A DNA stretch of 35,283 bases from the IMG/VR virus record IMGVR_UViG_3300033571_018176, positions 1 to 35,283 of that record, one strand, 5' to 3'. The notes under the pieces were generated by a model. That model did not search any database. It had not been told where the DNA came from and saw only the letters and a list, made by a program, of their open reading frames with translations. Of this stretch, positions 7,384-13,183 are shown one piece after another (the stretch's first letter is position 1; each line of letters begins with the position of its first letter). The position numbers and the translations under genes are program-made. This stretch comes from a virus.

Positions 7384-7758
7384 TTAGATAGAATTAATAA
7401 ACGACTCTAACTTATTACTCATCTCATACTCGTTAAGAATAAACTTCAACATGTCAATAGGAGCATAATTTAAAGTACCATTATATTCCATCTCTAACTG
7501 ATTAAAATTTTTAATAACCCATCTCATAAGTTCGGTTGTAGGATAGTCCCCTTTACCTTTCTTAACATAAGATTTGAAATAGGTATCATAAGAATATTGA
7601 AATAGGACGTAAGACATATAAGGTTGTACGTCATCTTTAGAAACTTTACATTCACGATTTAAAGTGTCATAAACGTACGACTGATATTTCTCTAATATCA
7701 CGTCTTCATTCTTCTCGTAATACTTTACGATTTCTTTTAACTTGTTATACTTTGCCAT
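7384..7758 (-). CDS. Hypothetical helical protein, first gene of accessory operon
   Basis: 124 aa from Met at 7758 (MAKYNKLKEIVKYYEKNEDV). This start is preferred because it is preceded by CAAAACAAAATGGCAA, nearly the same leader as the gene starting at 9613; an upstream Met at 7788 would add ten residues. The protein is helical and Tyr/Lys-rich (YVLFQYSYDTYFKSYVKKGKG). It resembles the 128-aa protein at 5631-6017 in layout. It is the first gene after the promoter at 7815-7845, giving an estimated 5' leader of about 50 nt. Function unknown. Confidence 0.6.
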   Translation of the reverse strand: MAKYNKLKEIVKYYEKNEDVILEKYQSYVYDTLNRECKVSKDDVQPYMSYVLFQYSYDTYFKSYVKKGKGDYPTTELMRWVIKNFNQLEMEYNGTLNYAPIDMLKFILNEYEMSNKLESFINSI

Positions 7759-7814
7759 TTTGTTTTGGTGTTTTATAACCTCCACCACGAGGGTTTTAAT
7801 TAATTTCGTGAGTA

Positions 7815-7845
7815 CAAAAATACGACGGGTTTTTCATTCCACCAA
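7815..7845 (-). promoter_or_regulatory. Bacteroidota-type promoter P2
   Basis: On the minus strand TTG (7843-7845, part of TTTG) is followed by 20 bases and TATTTTTG (7815-7822), which matches the TTG-N(19-20)-TAnnTTTG promoter of Bacteroidota sigma factors. TACTCAC follows directly. The nearest gene downstream starts at 7758. It probably drives the accessory genes from 7758 to about 3751. A sister promoter with the same extended sequence lies at 8833-8863. Confidence 0.7.
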
Positions 7846-7861
7846 ATTTTTTTCATCATAC

Positions 7862-7881
7862 TTTTCCACATGTTATACACA
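7862..7881 (+). other. Two adjacent DnaA-box-like sites
   Basis: TTTTCCACA (7862-7870, one mismatch to TTATCCACA) is followed after two bases by TTATACACA (7873-7881, exact to TTATNCACA). They lie just upstream of promoter P2. Further exact matches occur at 8891-8899 and 9244-9252. They could be host DnaA sites of a replication origin, or a DnaA-dependent regulatory site. Confidence 0.4.
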
Positions 7882-7920
7882 TTTATAAATACTTCCTCAT
7901 CCACCAAAAGTCATCCTGAA

Positions 7921-8231
7921 ACCCCCGTCAGGGGGTGTAATAACACGGGGCTTTTCTTTCCCACGGGTCAAAATCCCCCACCCCCAAAGGGAATATCTCT
8001 AAAAGGGGGTTCATATTTGTAGGGGAATAGGGAACAAGTAGTGCGGGGTTCCCTTCGGTCACCCCTTCAGGTAGTTTTGCCAGACAATATTCGGGGACCA
8101 ATTATACGGGGTCACTTCGTGACCCCTTCAGGGGGAAGAATAAGATGACCCCTCAGGATCAATTCTAAGGGGTCATATTAAGGACTTCTATAATGGGATG
8201 ATAAAAGACCTGAAGGGACCCGTAGGGTCCC
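7921..8231. repeat. GC-rich hairpin array without genes
   Basis: No gene is visible between 7789 and 8241. Instead there are several GC-rich palindromes in an otherwise AT-rich genome: ACCCCC/GGGGGT (7921-7936), GTGT/ACAC (7935-7946), GGGGTCAC/GTGACCCC with a 3-nt loop (8108-8126), CCCC/GGGG (8123-8134), ATGACCCC/GGGGTCAT (8145-8152 with 8169-8176) and GGGACCC/GGGTCCC (8215-8231). The arms GGGGTCA and TGACCCC each occur twice, so alternative pairings are possible. CCTTCAGG-like loops recur. The array lies downstream of the 118-aa gene and upstream of promoter P2. Confidence 0.75.
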
Positions 8232-8243
8232 GTAATGGGTCTT
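8201..8243 (-). terminator. Composite terminator after the 118-aa gene
   Basis: An inner 7-bp stem GGGACCC/GGGTCCC (8215-8231) is enclosed by an outer 6-bp stem aagacc/ggtctt (8205-8210 with 8238-8243). On the minus strand it is followed by TTTTAT. It overlaps the stop codon of the gene at 8242-8598 and should end the P1 transcript. Confidence 0.6.
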
Positions 8244-8598
8244 ATTTTAATTCGTACGAGGTCATACTACAATTCAGCTCGGTCACCTTACCTGTCATCC
8301 TATCGTACGATATGATAGGGATGTCACCATTCAACTTATACTTGGTGATGATATAGTCGGTCTCATACTGTCCGTTATCAAAGGATATACCTTCTTCCTC
8401 CCATCCACTCATCTCGTCATCAATAACCTGGTATAGGTCTTCAATAAGATCGGTCAATCGTTCCTCCTGTGTTGAGTTCAATACAAAGGGGTCTGAGTCC
8501 TGTAGTTCTAAGATTACACCATCAGGATCTACTTTACCGTAATAACTGTTATATGGGATGGTGTAGAGCAAGTCCCATAATTTTACATGTTCGGTCAT
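8242..8598 (-). CDS. Hypothetical acidic protein
   Basis: 118 aa, strongly acidic (LTDLIEDLYQVIDDEMSGWEEE), with beta segments (DGVILELQDSDPFVLN, GDIPIISYDRMTGKVTELNC). No family recognised. Its ATG overlaps the TGA of a 23-codon reading frame upstream (ATGA), and it is the last gene of the short P1 transcript before the terminator. An acidic inhibitor or DNA mimic is conceivable but unsupported. Confidence 0.6.
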   Translation of the reverse strand: MTEHVKLWDLLYTIPYNSYYGKVDPDGVILELQDSDPFVLNSTQEERLTDLIEDLYQVIDDEMSGWEEEGISFDNGQYETDYIITKYKLNGDIPIISYDRMTGKVTELNCSMTSYELK

Positions 8599-8666
8599 AC
8601 TGTTTTATTTTGAGTGTTTAAAAATTCTAACCATTTGTCGTATATCATCTTGTCAATATGGTTCAT
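8595..8666 (-). CDS. Possible 23-residue peptide
   Basis: Reads MNHIDKMIYDKWLEFLNTQN and three more residues. It is linked by TAATG to the membrane peptide upstream and by ATGA to the 118-aa gene downstream, so it bridges them without a gap. It is amphipathic. It could be a real peptide or a coupling leader. Confidence 0.4.
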   Translation of the reverse strand: MNHIDKMIYDKWLEFLNTQNKTV

Positions 8667-8779
8667 TACTTCATAATTTCTGAGGTGATGAAATAGATGT
8701 CAATACATAATGCTACACACACCCATACAAGAGCGGAATAGACAAGTACTTTGAATAACACGTCTTTTACTTTAGTCAT
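8666..8779 (-). CDS. Small single-span membrane protein, 37 aa
   Basis: Starts MTKVKDVLFKVLVYSALVWV and continues VCVALCIDIYFITSEIMK. A short basic N-terminus is followed by one hydrophobic span (about residues 8-30). It is the first gene after promoter P1, about 50 nt from the expected transcription start. Small single-span proteins like this include pinholin-like, anti-receptor and superinfection-exclusion peptides; none can be chosen from sequence. A second one, at 9051-9167, has a similar design. Confidence 0.6.
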   Translation of the reverse strand: MTKVKDVLFKVLVYSALVWVCVALCIDIYFITSEIMK

Positions 8780-8832
8780 AATTGTCGTCGTTCGGTTTGT
8801 CCCCCGTCCACGGGTCTGTTTAATTGTGAGTA

Positions 8833-8863
8833 CAAAGATAAACTATATATACCAAAGTACCAA
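8833..8863 (-). promoter_or_regulatory. Bacteroidota-type promoter P1
   Basis: On the minus strand TTG (8861-8863) is followed by 20 bases and TATCTTTG (8833-8840), again TTG-N20-TAnnTTTG, and then TACTCAC. The leader to the gene at 8779 contains the hairpin CCCG-TGGA-CGGG (8803-8814). Core spacing, the TTTGTACTCAC motif and the AATTAA and CCC-CGTGG segments are shared with P2, which suggests common control. Confidence 0.7.
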
Positions 8864-8890
8864 CTTTCAGGGGTACAAGATATCCCCATA

Positions 8891-8899
8891 TTATCCACA
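8891..8899 (+). other. DnaA-box-like site
   Basis: Exact TTATCCACA in the noncoding region just upstream of promoter P1, overlapping a small hairpin TCCAC/GTGGA. This parallels the DnaA-like pair just upstream of P2. Another exact site in the opposite orientation is at 9244-9252. Confidence 0.4.
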
Positions 8900-8977
8900 T
8901 TACGTGGAATGAAAATGGAAAATTTGGATACTTCGTTCACGCAAGATTTTCCCAAAATCCCGCGGGTAAAACAGGGT

Positions 8978-9009
8978 AAAAAAAAATCCCCGTCCAAGAA
9001 TAGACAGGG
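8978..9009 (-). terminator. Rho-independent terminator
   Basis: Arms 8988-8994 and 9003-9009 form a 7-bp stem on the minus strand (CCCTGTC with GACGGGG, one G-T wobble), followed by A and nine T (8978-8986 read in reverse). It ends transcripts of the membrane protein gene at 9051-9167. Confidence 0.85.
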
Positions 9010-9050
9010 AGTATTTCACGACAATTAACTAAAGGACAAATTTAAAACTT

Positions 9051-9167
9051 TTATTTCATATAACCAAAATCCGTTTCCAGCCCAGACGCCAAAATCCCAC
9101 AGATAAGAATTAGAATATACATTCCAATCAAAATCCATATGGGATCAATCTTCTTCTTCATATCCAT
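9051..9167 (-). CDS. Small single-span membrane protein, 38 aa
   Basis: Starts MDMKKKIDPIWILIGMYILI and continues LICGILASGLETDFGYMK. A basic N-terminus is followed by one strongly hydrophobic span (about residues 9-28) and a short polar tail. It stands alone between two minus-strand terminators (9173-9205 upstream, 8978-9009 downstream). It therefore depends on read-through or on a promoter I cannot see. Together with the 37-aa protein it is the best candidate here for a holin-like or membrane-defence peptide, but neither role can be shown. Confidence 0.6.
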   Translation of the reverse strand: MDMKKKIDPIWILIGMYILILICGILASGLETDFGYMK

Positions 9168-9172
9168 AATAT

Positions 9173-9205
9173 AAACAAAAACCCCCGATATGGAAATATC
9201 AGGGG
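9173..9205 (-). terminator. Rho-independent terminator or attenuator
   Basis: A 10-bp stem (9182-9191 with 9196-9205, one G-T wobble) with a four-base loop is followed on the minus strand by TTTTTGTTT. It lies only about 15 bases before the ATG at 9167, so for that gene it would act as an attenuator. Confidence 0.85.
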
Positions 9206-9232
9206 AGTAATAAAAAATACCAAACGAATAAA

Positions 9233-9305
9233 AATGGAACCCGTGTGTATAACAAACTTACATCAAAATGGCACTATTGAATATATTTGGTCTTCGGGTT
9301 CCATT
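9233..9305 (-). ncRNA. Possible structured RNA bounded by an 11-bp inverted repeat
   Basis: Positions 9233-9243 and 9295-9305 are perfect inverted repeats (ATGGAACCCG with CGGGTTCCAT plus one A-T pair) with a 51-base interior. On the minus strand the closing arm is followed by TTTTTATT, so the element could end transcription. It does not fold as a tRNA (no T-loop). A TAAGTTTG match (9253-9260) and a DnaA-like site (9244-9252) are inside the loop. It lies between two terminators and contains no gene. Confidence 0.35.
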
Positions 9306-9328
9306 AATAAATATAAATATTTTAGAAA

Positions 9329-9359
9329 AAAAGAAAAGGGTTTCTACACCAAGAAACCC
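9329..9359 (-). terminator. Rho-independent terminator
   Basis: Arms 9338-9345 and 9352-9359 form a perfect 8-bp stem (GGGTTTCT/AGAAACCC) with a 6-nt loop. On the minus strand it is followed by TTTTCTTTTTTT. It ends the transcript of the gene at 9389-9613. Confidence 0.9.
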
Positions 9360-9388
9360 GATTCATATATATGAGAACAAAAAGGATT

Positions 9389-9613
9389 TTATTTTTTTGT
9401 TTGTCTTTCCTCAATAATCTTATCAAATGTTTGAAATCTTTTTTTAATTGCGTCGGTTGGACCTTCAATACAGAAGTCCGTCCATAATTCCACATATACC
9501 ATCATCTCAAATGTGTTTAGAAGATTCAAAATACCTTTTTCTTTGAGTAATTCCCTTACGTTTGCTGATTGATTTTGTCTGGTAATAGCCAGGTCTTTTT
9601 CTGTTGTTGCCAT
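9389..9613 (-). CDS. Hypothetical helical protein
   Basis: 74 aa. Helical, with a hydrophobic centre (GILNLLNTFEMMVYVELWTDFCIEGP) and a charged C-terminus (FQTFDKIIEERQTKK). The start has the A-rich leader AAAACAAAATGGCAA that is also found before the gene starting at 7758. It is flanked by terminators at 9646-9677 and 9329-9359 and thus looks monocistronic. No family recognised. Confidence 0.6.
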   Translation of the reverse strand: MATTEKDLAITRQNQSANVRELLKEKGILNLLNTFEMMVYVELWTDFCIEGPTDAIKKRFQTFDKIIEERQTKK

Positions 9614-9645
9614 TTTGTTTTTGTTTTGTTATATACATAATATAT

Positions 9646-9677
9646 AAAAAAATCCCCAATAAAAAAAATTATCGGGG
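9646..9677 (-). terminator. Rho-independent terminator
   Basis: A 9-bp stem (9654-9662 with 9669-9677, one G-T wobble) is followed on the minus strand by ATTTTTTTATAT. It lies just after the -1 frame stop at 9701 and marks the end of the structural transcript that contains the head genes. Confidence 0.85.
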
Positions 9678-9700
9678 AAATTTATTTTGGAGTGTTTGGG

Positions 9701-9850
9701 TTATTTTTTCCAACTACCGTAACATACGGCAGCTCTTTGTTTTTCATCAGGAAATTCTGAGTTAAGTTCTTTCATGCATCTTGATATAAATTCGTTCTCA
9801 TCTTCTCCTTGTGATGGTGAAGGAATCGGAAATCCGTCCTTAACTAACTT
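9701..9850 (-). CDS. -1 frame extension of the A-B-A-B Cys-rich protein
   Basis: 49 codons in the -1 frame relative to the 145-aa gene upstream, running from the A-rich slip site to a TAA at 9701-9703. It reads KLVKDGFPIPSPSQGEDENE and then a module FISRCMKELNSEFPDEKQRA-AVCYGSW. This module has Cys-x17-Cys with DE and VC in the same places as module B1 in the upstream frame (CVADQMERYGDEETAKKVC). It has no start codon of its own ahead of the module, because in-frame TGA codons precede it at 9857-9862. It can therefore be made only by frameshifting, or the homopolymer is miscalled. The combined product would be 193 aa. Confidence 0.7.
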   Translation of the reverse strand, partial: KLVKDGFPIPSPSQGEDENEFISRCMKELNSEFPDEKQRAAVCYGSWKK

Positions 9851-10281
9851 TTTTTTTCATCAGGAACACAGTTTGGTACCATTTTACCATTCATCTCTTT
9901 AAGACCTTCTGCGTGGTAACCTGGCCAGCATGCGTTTGATAAGTCATCACCTTCCTTAAAATCTTTTCTCATACCAGCTTTGATTGCACCACATACTTTC
10001 TTTGCGGTTTCCTCATCACCGTATCTTTCCATTTGGTCAGCAACACACTGATCCCAATCGTATTTAAATTCTTCTGGCATTTCATCCTTCTCTTCTTGTT
10101 CTTTCTTTGGAACACAGTTGGGAACTTCTTTTCCATCAACCATCTTCATTCCGTCTTGAACATATCCTTCAGGACAACCACCATCCATTTCATCATCAGC
10201 TTCGTCTTCCATATAAGGCATCATACCGAACTTATGATTTAATACGTTTTTTAATTTGATTATGTTTTCTAAATTTTTCAT
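9844..10281 (-). CDS. Cys-rich repeat protein (A-B-A modules), probable virion-associated protein
   Basis: 145 aa in the zero frame. Module A occurs twice without gaps (residues 36-58 and 118-140): C-x2-GY-x3-G-x-K-x2-(D/N)GK-x-VPNCVP. Module B (about 72-101) is FKYDWDQCVADQMERYGDEETAKKVC. The frame then stops at KKS straight after GAA AAA AAA; the missing second B module follows in the -1 frame (see 9701-9850). B-type Cys motifs of this kind occur beside capsid or protease domains in environmental phages as I recall them. The gene directly follows the connector gene, at the end of the head cluster. Conserved Cys spacing suggests disulfides or a metal site. Function unknown. Confidence 0.7.
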   Translation of the reverse strand: MKNLENIIKLKNVLNHKFGMMPYMEDEADDEMDGGCPEGYVQDGMKMVDGKEVPNCVPKKEQEEKDEMPEEFKYDWDQCVADQMERYGDEETAKKVCGAIKAGMRKDFKEGDDLSNACWPGYHAEGLKEMNGKMVPNCVPDEKKS

Positions 10282-10307
10282 TTTTGTTTTATTTTAGTTT
10301 TATATTA

Positions 10308-10925
10308 TTAATAACAGTCAGGACAGTTTCTCCAAGCATTATCTTGTTCAGAATATACTGTCATACTTCTTCTTATATCTTGTGCATTCCAACCTTTACG
10401 TGTAACGTGACGAAGGAATATTCCATTATTGTATTTTTGTGTTCGATCAGGAACCATTCCGTCATAAGTTGAATTATTAAGATAATCAGGGAATAAGTTT
10501 TGTCCTGCACCAATTAATAGATAATCCAACAATCTTTGTGAATAGAAATCAGCTCGTGATTTTTGAATATTTCTCAAATACTTCATGGTCTCAATATCAA
10601 CAGGTTGTGCATTTTCCATATCACCAGATACAATACCTCTATTCATGGTTCTATACATGAGTTGTGGCATGGCATTAAAATATGCCGTTTGTATTAAGAA
10701 TGGTTGTATGTAATCATCAACCAAGGTCTTCTCATTTGCATTAAATGTATTACCTGTTGCACTTACTTGATTTTGTAAATGAACATAAAATTTTGTTCCA
10801 AGAATTGTCTGTAAGTCAATATCTTGTGCTATTTGTATTTCAGCTTTCAATACATCCATATCAACATTTTTATTGATATTGGTGAAAGCCTTAAGTTTTG
10901 TTTCTGATACTAAAAGTACGCCCAT
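10308..10925 (-). CDS. Probable head-tail connector (adaptor) protein
   Basis: 205 aa. The N-terminus MGVLLVSETKLKAFTNINKNVD leads into helices with IQIAQDIDLQTILGTKFYVHLQNQV and TLVDDYIQPFLIQTAYFNAMPQLMYR. This layout is like the gp6/adaptor-type connectors of Bacteroidota phages, described as DUF6712-like from memory. The C-terminus carries NCPDCY, a CxxC. It directly follows the portal gene (one base apart), the usual position for an adaptor that sits below the portal. Family assignment is moderate; the virion role is supported by context. Confidence 0.6.
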   Translation of the reverse strand: MGVLLVSETKLKAFTNINKNVDMDVLKAEIQIAQDIDLQTILGTKFYVHLQNQVSATGNTFNANEKTLVDDYIQPFLIQTAYFNAMPQLMYRTMNRGIVSGDMENAQPVDIETMKYLRNIQKSRADFYSQRLLDYLLIGAGQNLFPDYLNNSTYDGMVPDRTQKYNNGIFLRHVTRKGWNAQDIRRSMTVYSEQDNAWRNCPDCY

Positions 10926-10926
10926 A

Positions 10927-12087
10927 TTAATCTACTTGTACTGTGTTTACTGGTTTATCATCCACAACTGGATTTTCTGTCACATCCCCTGTTAAGAATA
11001 GTGATAGAGGTTTGATATCAAGTGTGGTTTCAACACCATACTTTAACGTCAACATTTTATTGAAAACTGGTAGAATATCATTTTGATATGGAAGAATTAC
11101 CATCTTACGGAAATATTCAGAATGTTCTTGTATTTCTCTTGATGTACCTAACTTACCAGCAGTTGAAATACCGAATAGCTCAGCTGAAGAAACTCTATGT
11201 GCAGATAAAATACTTCTTGTAATATCCTCATTTAATGACTGATAGTAGTTATCATTATCATTACGTGGGATTTGTACAATCTCAGGTGATTGTTCTTTTG
11301 ATTCATTAAATGAAACAATTGCTTGACCTGCATTATCTGTTCCACCGTATTGTTCTTCAAGTGCTCTAACCAATATTCTTTGTTCTTCTTCACCTGGTAT
11401 CCCGTTATTATAGTTAATCCAAAGTGACGGAGACATACCCTTACGAAGCAAGTTCATGTGGAAGTTCTTTACCTCAACATCAATTTCAATTGCTCTTTGT
11501 CCTGCTGACCAGTCGGGCACAGGATAATAAGACATGCTTGGCATGTATGTCTTGAAATAATATAATTGTGATGGTTCTTTCTCATTTGGATTGAAACCTT
11601 TTATCTCAATTGGTGGGAAACGCTTTGTATCCTTCCAAAATGGTGAATAATAATATTCCTTAACCACATCTAATAATGGGTCAAGTTTTCCAACTCTAAT
11701 TCTACTAAAATCTACATGGTATATTTCTGATATACTTTTTCTATCTCTTGACCAAATTACATTAAGTGCAAAACCTCCGAATAACATGTAATCCAAAGCA
11801 CATTTTTTCATTACTTCAGTTACATTCTCTTTGTTATTAATCAAATCAGTTACTGCTGATGGATTGTTGAGAGATACAACACCGTCACCCATGATTTGAT
11901 TGACCTTACTTGTTACAACTGCTTTATGAATTGCACAGTTGTCATACAGCTCAATAAAGTATTGAGGTAATAAGTTATTCTCACCATACCAAACCCACGG
12001 AGTTCTTTGTATAAACTCTGCAAAAACAGGAAGTGATGCTCTTTGAAATTCAATTTTCTTAAATTCTGATTTTATTTTTTCACTCAT
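10927..12087 (-). CDS. Portal protein
   Basis: 386 aa, a compact portal. Visible are WVWYGENNLLPQYFIELYDNCAIHKAVVTSKV near the N-terminus, the wing/stem strands around IYHVDFSRIRVG, and a C-terminal stem/crown region (EDITRSILSAHRVSSAELFGI, REIQEHSEYFRKMVILPYQNDILPVFNKML). The last pattern is typical of phage portals that end in helices leading to the head interior. The portal forms the dodecameric vertex through which TerL packages DNA. It is followed by the connector gene and preceded by a 123-aa structural gene. It is shorter than many portals (400-500 aa), mainly because it lacks a long C-terminal barrel. Confidence 0.85.
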   Translation of the reverse strand: MSEKIKSEFKKIEFQRASLPVFAEFIQRTPWVWYGENNLLPQYFIELYDNCAIHKAVVTSKVNQIMGDGVVSLNNPSAVTDLINNKENVTEVMKKCALDYMLFGGFALNVIWSRDRKSISEIYHVDFSRIRVGKLDPLLDVVKEYYYSPFWKDTKRFPPIEIKGFNPNEKEPSQLYYFKTYMPSMSYYPVPDWSAGQRAIEIDVEVKNFHMNLLRKGMSPSLWINYNNGIPGEEEQRILVRALEEQYGGTDNAGQAIVSFNESKEQSPEIVQIPRNDNDNYYQSLNEDITRSILSAHRVSSAELFGISTAGKLGTSREIQEHSEYFRKMVILPYQNDILPVFNKMLTLKYGVETTLDIKPLSLFLTGDVTENPVVDDKPVNTVQVD

Positions 12088-12089
12088 AA

Positions 12090-12461
12090 TTAATCTTGTA
12101 TGTATATATAGTTCTCATTTACTTCATCATCTGATACATAAGTGGTGAAGAATGGTTCTTCTTCAGTTCCTTCTAATACCACCATACCATTATAAACCTT
12201 TTCATTATCAGGTTGTCCATATATTTCTAAAGTATATTGACCAAGATAATTCAAATCATCTGAGTTTAATGGAATTTCTATTTGACAATAACGGATATTC
12301 TCTTCATATTGTGATGGATTACTTTTATCTATCGCATATGATTTGGTTTCTTGACTCATTACATGAGTGAAGACACAAGTATATCCTGTAAATGTTTCTC
12401 TGCTATTATTGTTTATATTCAGAACTAATGTATTTGGCTGACCCTTTTGAAGGTATAACAT
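12090..12461 (-). CDS. Beta-rich structural protein, putative
   Basis: 123 aa, nearly all beta strands (NTLVLNINNNSRETFTGYTCVFTHVMSQ, RYCQIEIPLNSDDLNYLGQYTLEIYGQ), ending in DEVNENYIYIQD. It looks like a single Ig-like or jelly-roll domain. Comparable small beta proteins accompany tail or head genes in Bacteroidota phages in my recollection. It is the first gene after the terminator at 12516-12543 and precedes the portal gene by two bases. A decoration or minor virion protein is likely. Confidence 0.5.
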   Translation of the reverse strand: MLYLQKGQPNTLVLNINNNSRETFTGYTCVFTHVMSQETKSYAIDKSNPSQYEENIRYCQIEIPLNSDDLNYLGQYTLEIYGQPDNEKVYNGMVVLEGTEEEPFFTTYVSDDEVNENYIYIQD

Positions 12462-12515
12462 AATATCTATTTCTATTAATAAATATAAAAAATTTCATTT
12501 TGAATTGGTATAAAT

Positions 12516-12543
12516 AAAAAAAAGAGGTCCGAAGACCCCTTTT
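12516..12543 (-). terminator. Terminator with UUCG tetraloop
   Basis: The minus strand has GGGGTC-TTCG-GACCTC (12524-12539, one G-T wobble) extended by AAAA/TTTT pairs and followed by T-rich sequence. It ends the capsid transcript after the 178-aa gene and separates it from the portal genes. Confidence 0.9.
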
Positions 12544-12586
12544 CTGAAATTGGAGATATAGAAATTCGGTCGTAGACCTACTATCA

Positions 12587-13123
12587 TTATCCTACAATAG
12601 AAACACCTGTAAATACAGAAGCTAATGCTCCTTCAATTACTCTTGCTGGTTCGTTCTCTTGTCCTGTGAAGATTAACTCAAATCCATTTCTATCACCGAA
12701 TGCAGTACCTGTTGCAGCTGAACCACCTGACAAATACATACCATTTACTTGACCAAGTAAATATTGTACGTCATTTTGGTCGATTGCTACGATTTGGATT
12801 TCATCATTCTGTGATAAAATTTTCAATTGATTTCTTTTATCTTGATCATATTTGAATAGGATTGCAGTTAAAACTTGTTCGAAGAAAATGGTACCATTCT
12901 CGAAATTCTTTTGTACGTTCTGTGCAAGAGAACTTGTGTTTCTCTTAAGCTCGAAACCATACAAAGTTGTACCAGTTGTTGATGTTGCACCTGTGATTGC
13001 ACCATCAGCGTCGTAAGTGTATCCTGTTACAGAACCACCACCACCAACTACGTAGATTTTCTTAATACCACCAATACCATCTGAACAACCTAATGCTACT
13101 CCTGAAGATATATAACAACTCAT
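12587..13123 (-). CDS. Structural protein, possible tail tube
   Basis: 178 aa. After MSCYISSGVALGCSDGIGGI and Gly-rich turns it continues with ELKRNTSSLAQNVQKNFENG, TIFFEQVLTAILFKYDQDKR, VQYLLGQVNGMYLSGGSAATG and GFELIFTGQENEPARV. This beta-rich order matches small structural proteins of Bacteroidota phages that I associate with a tail-tube or major tail protein. The location between the capsid gene and a terminator suggests high expression together with the capsid. A capsid decoration protein is the main alternative. Confidence 0.5.
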   Translation of the reverse strand: MSCYISSGVALGCSDGIGGIKKIYVVGGGGSVTGYTYDADGAITGATSTTGTTLYGFELKRNTSSLAQNVQKNFENGTIFFEQVLTAILFKYDQDKRNQLKILSQNDEIQIVAIDQNDVQYLLGQVNGMYLSGGSAATGTAFGDRNGFELIFTGQENEPARVIEGALASVFTGVSIVG

Positions 13124-13146
13124 ATTGTGTGTAATTTATTTTTTAA

Positions 13147-13173
13147 TTTATTAAAAGGGGACTTTCACCCCTT
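13147..13173 (-). terminator. Weak terminator or attenuator after the capsid gene
   Basis: AAGGGG/CCCCTT arms (13155-13160 with 13168-13173) and a 7-nt loop, followed on the minus strand by TTAATAAATTAAAA. The T tract is short, so partial read-through to the 178-aa gene is expected. It may set the ratio between capsid and the next protein, or protect the capsid mRNA 3' end. Confidence 0.5.
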
Positions 13174-13183
13174 ATTGTTTTTA

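Noticed and set aside
8776-8997. 73-codon frame on the minus strand upstream of the 37-aa membrane protein
   Set aside because: It runs through promoter P1, its leader hairpin and a terminator, and its residue pattern is not protein-like; treated as chance.
9253-9260. TAAGTTTG as a third Bacteroidota promoter
   Set aside because: It matches TAnnTTTG, but no TTG is present 19-21 bases upstream and the TACTCAC motif is absent.
9234-9304. 71-base element as a tRNA
   Set aside because: The closing stem has tRNA-like length, but there is no anticodon arm or T-loop sequence in the interior.
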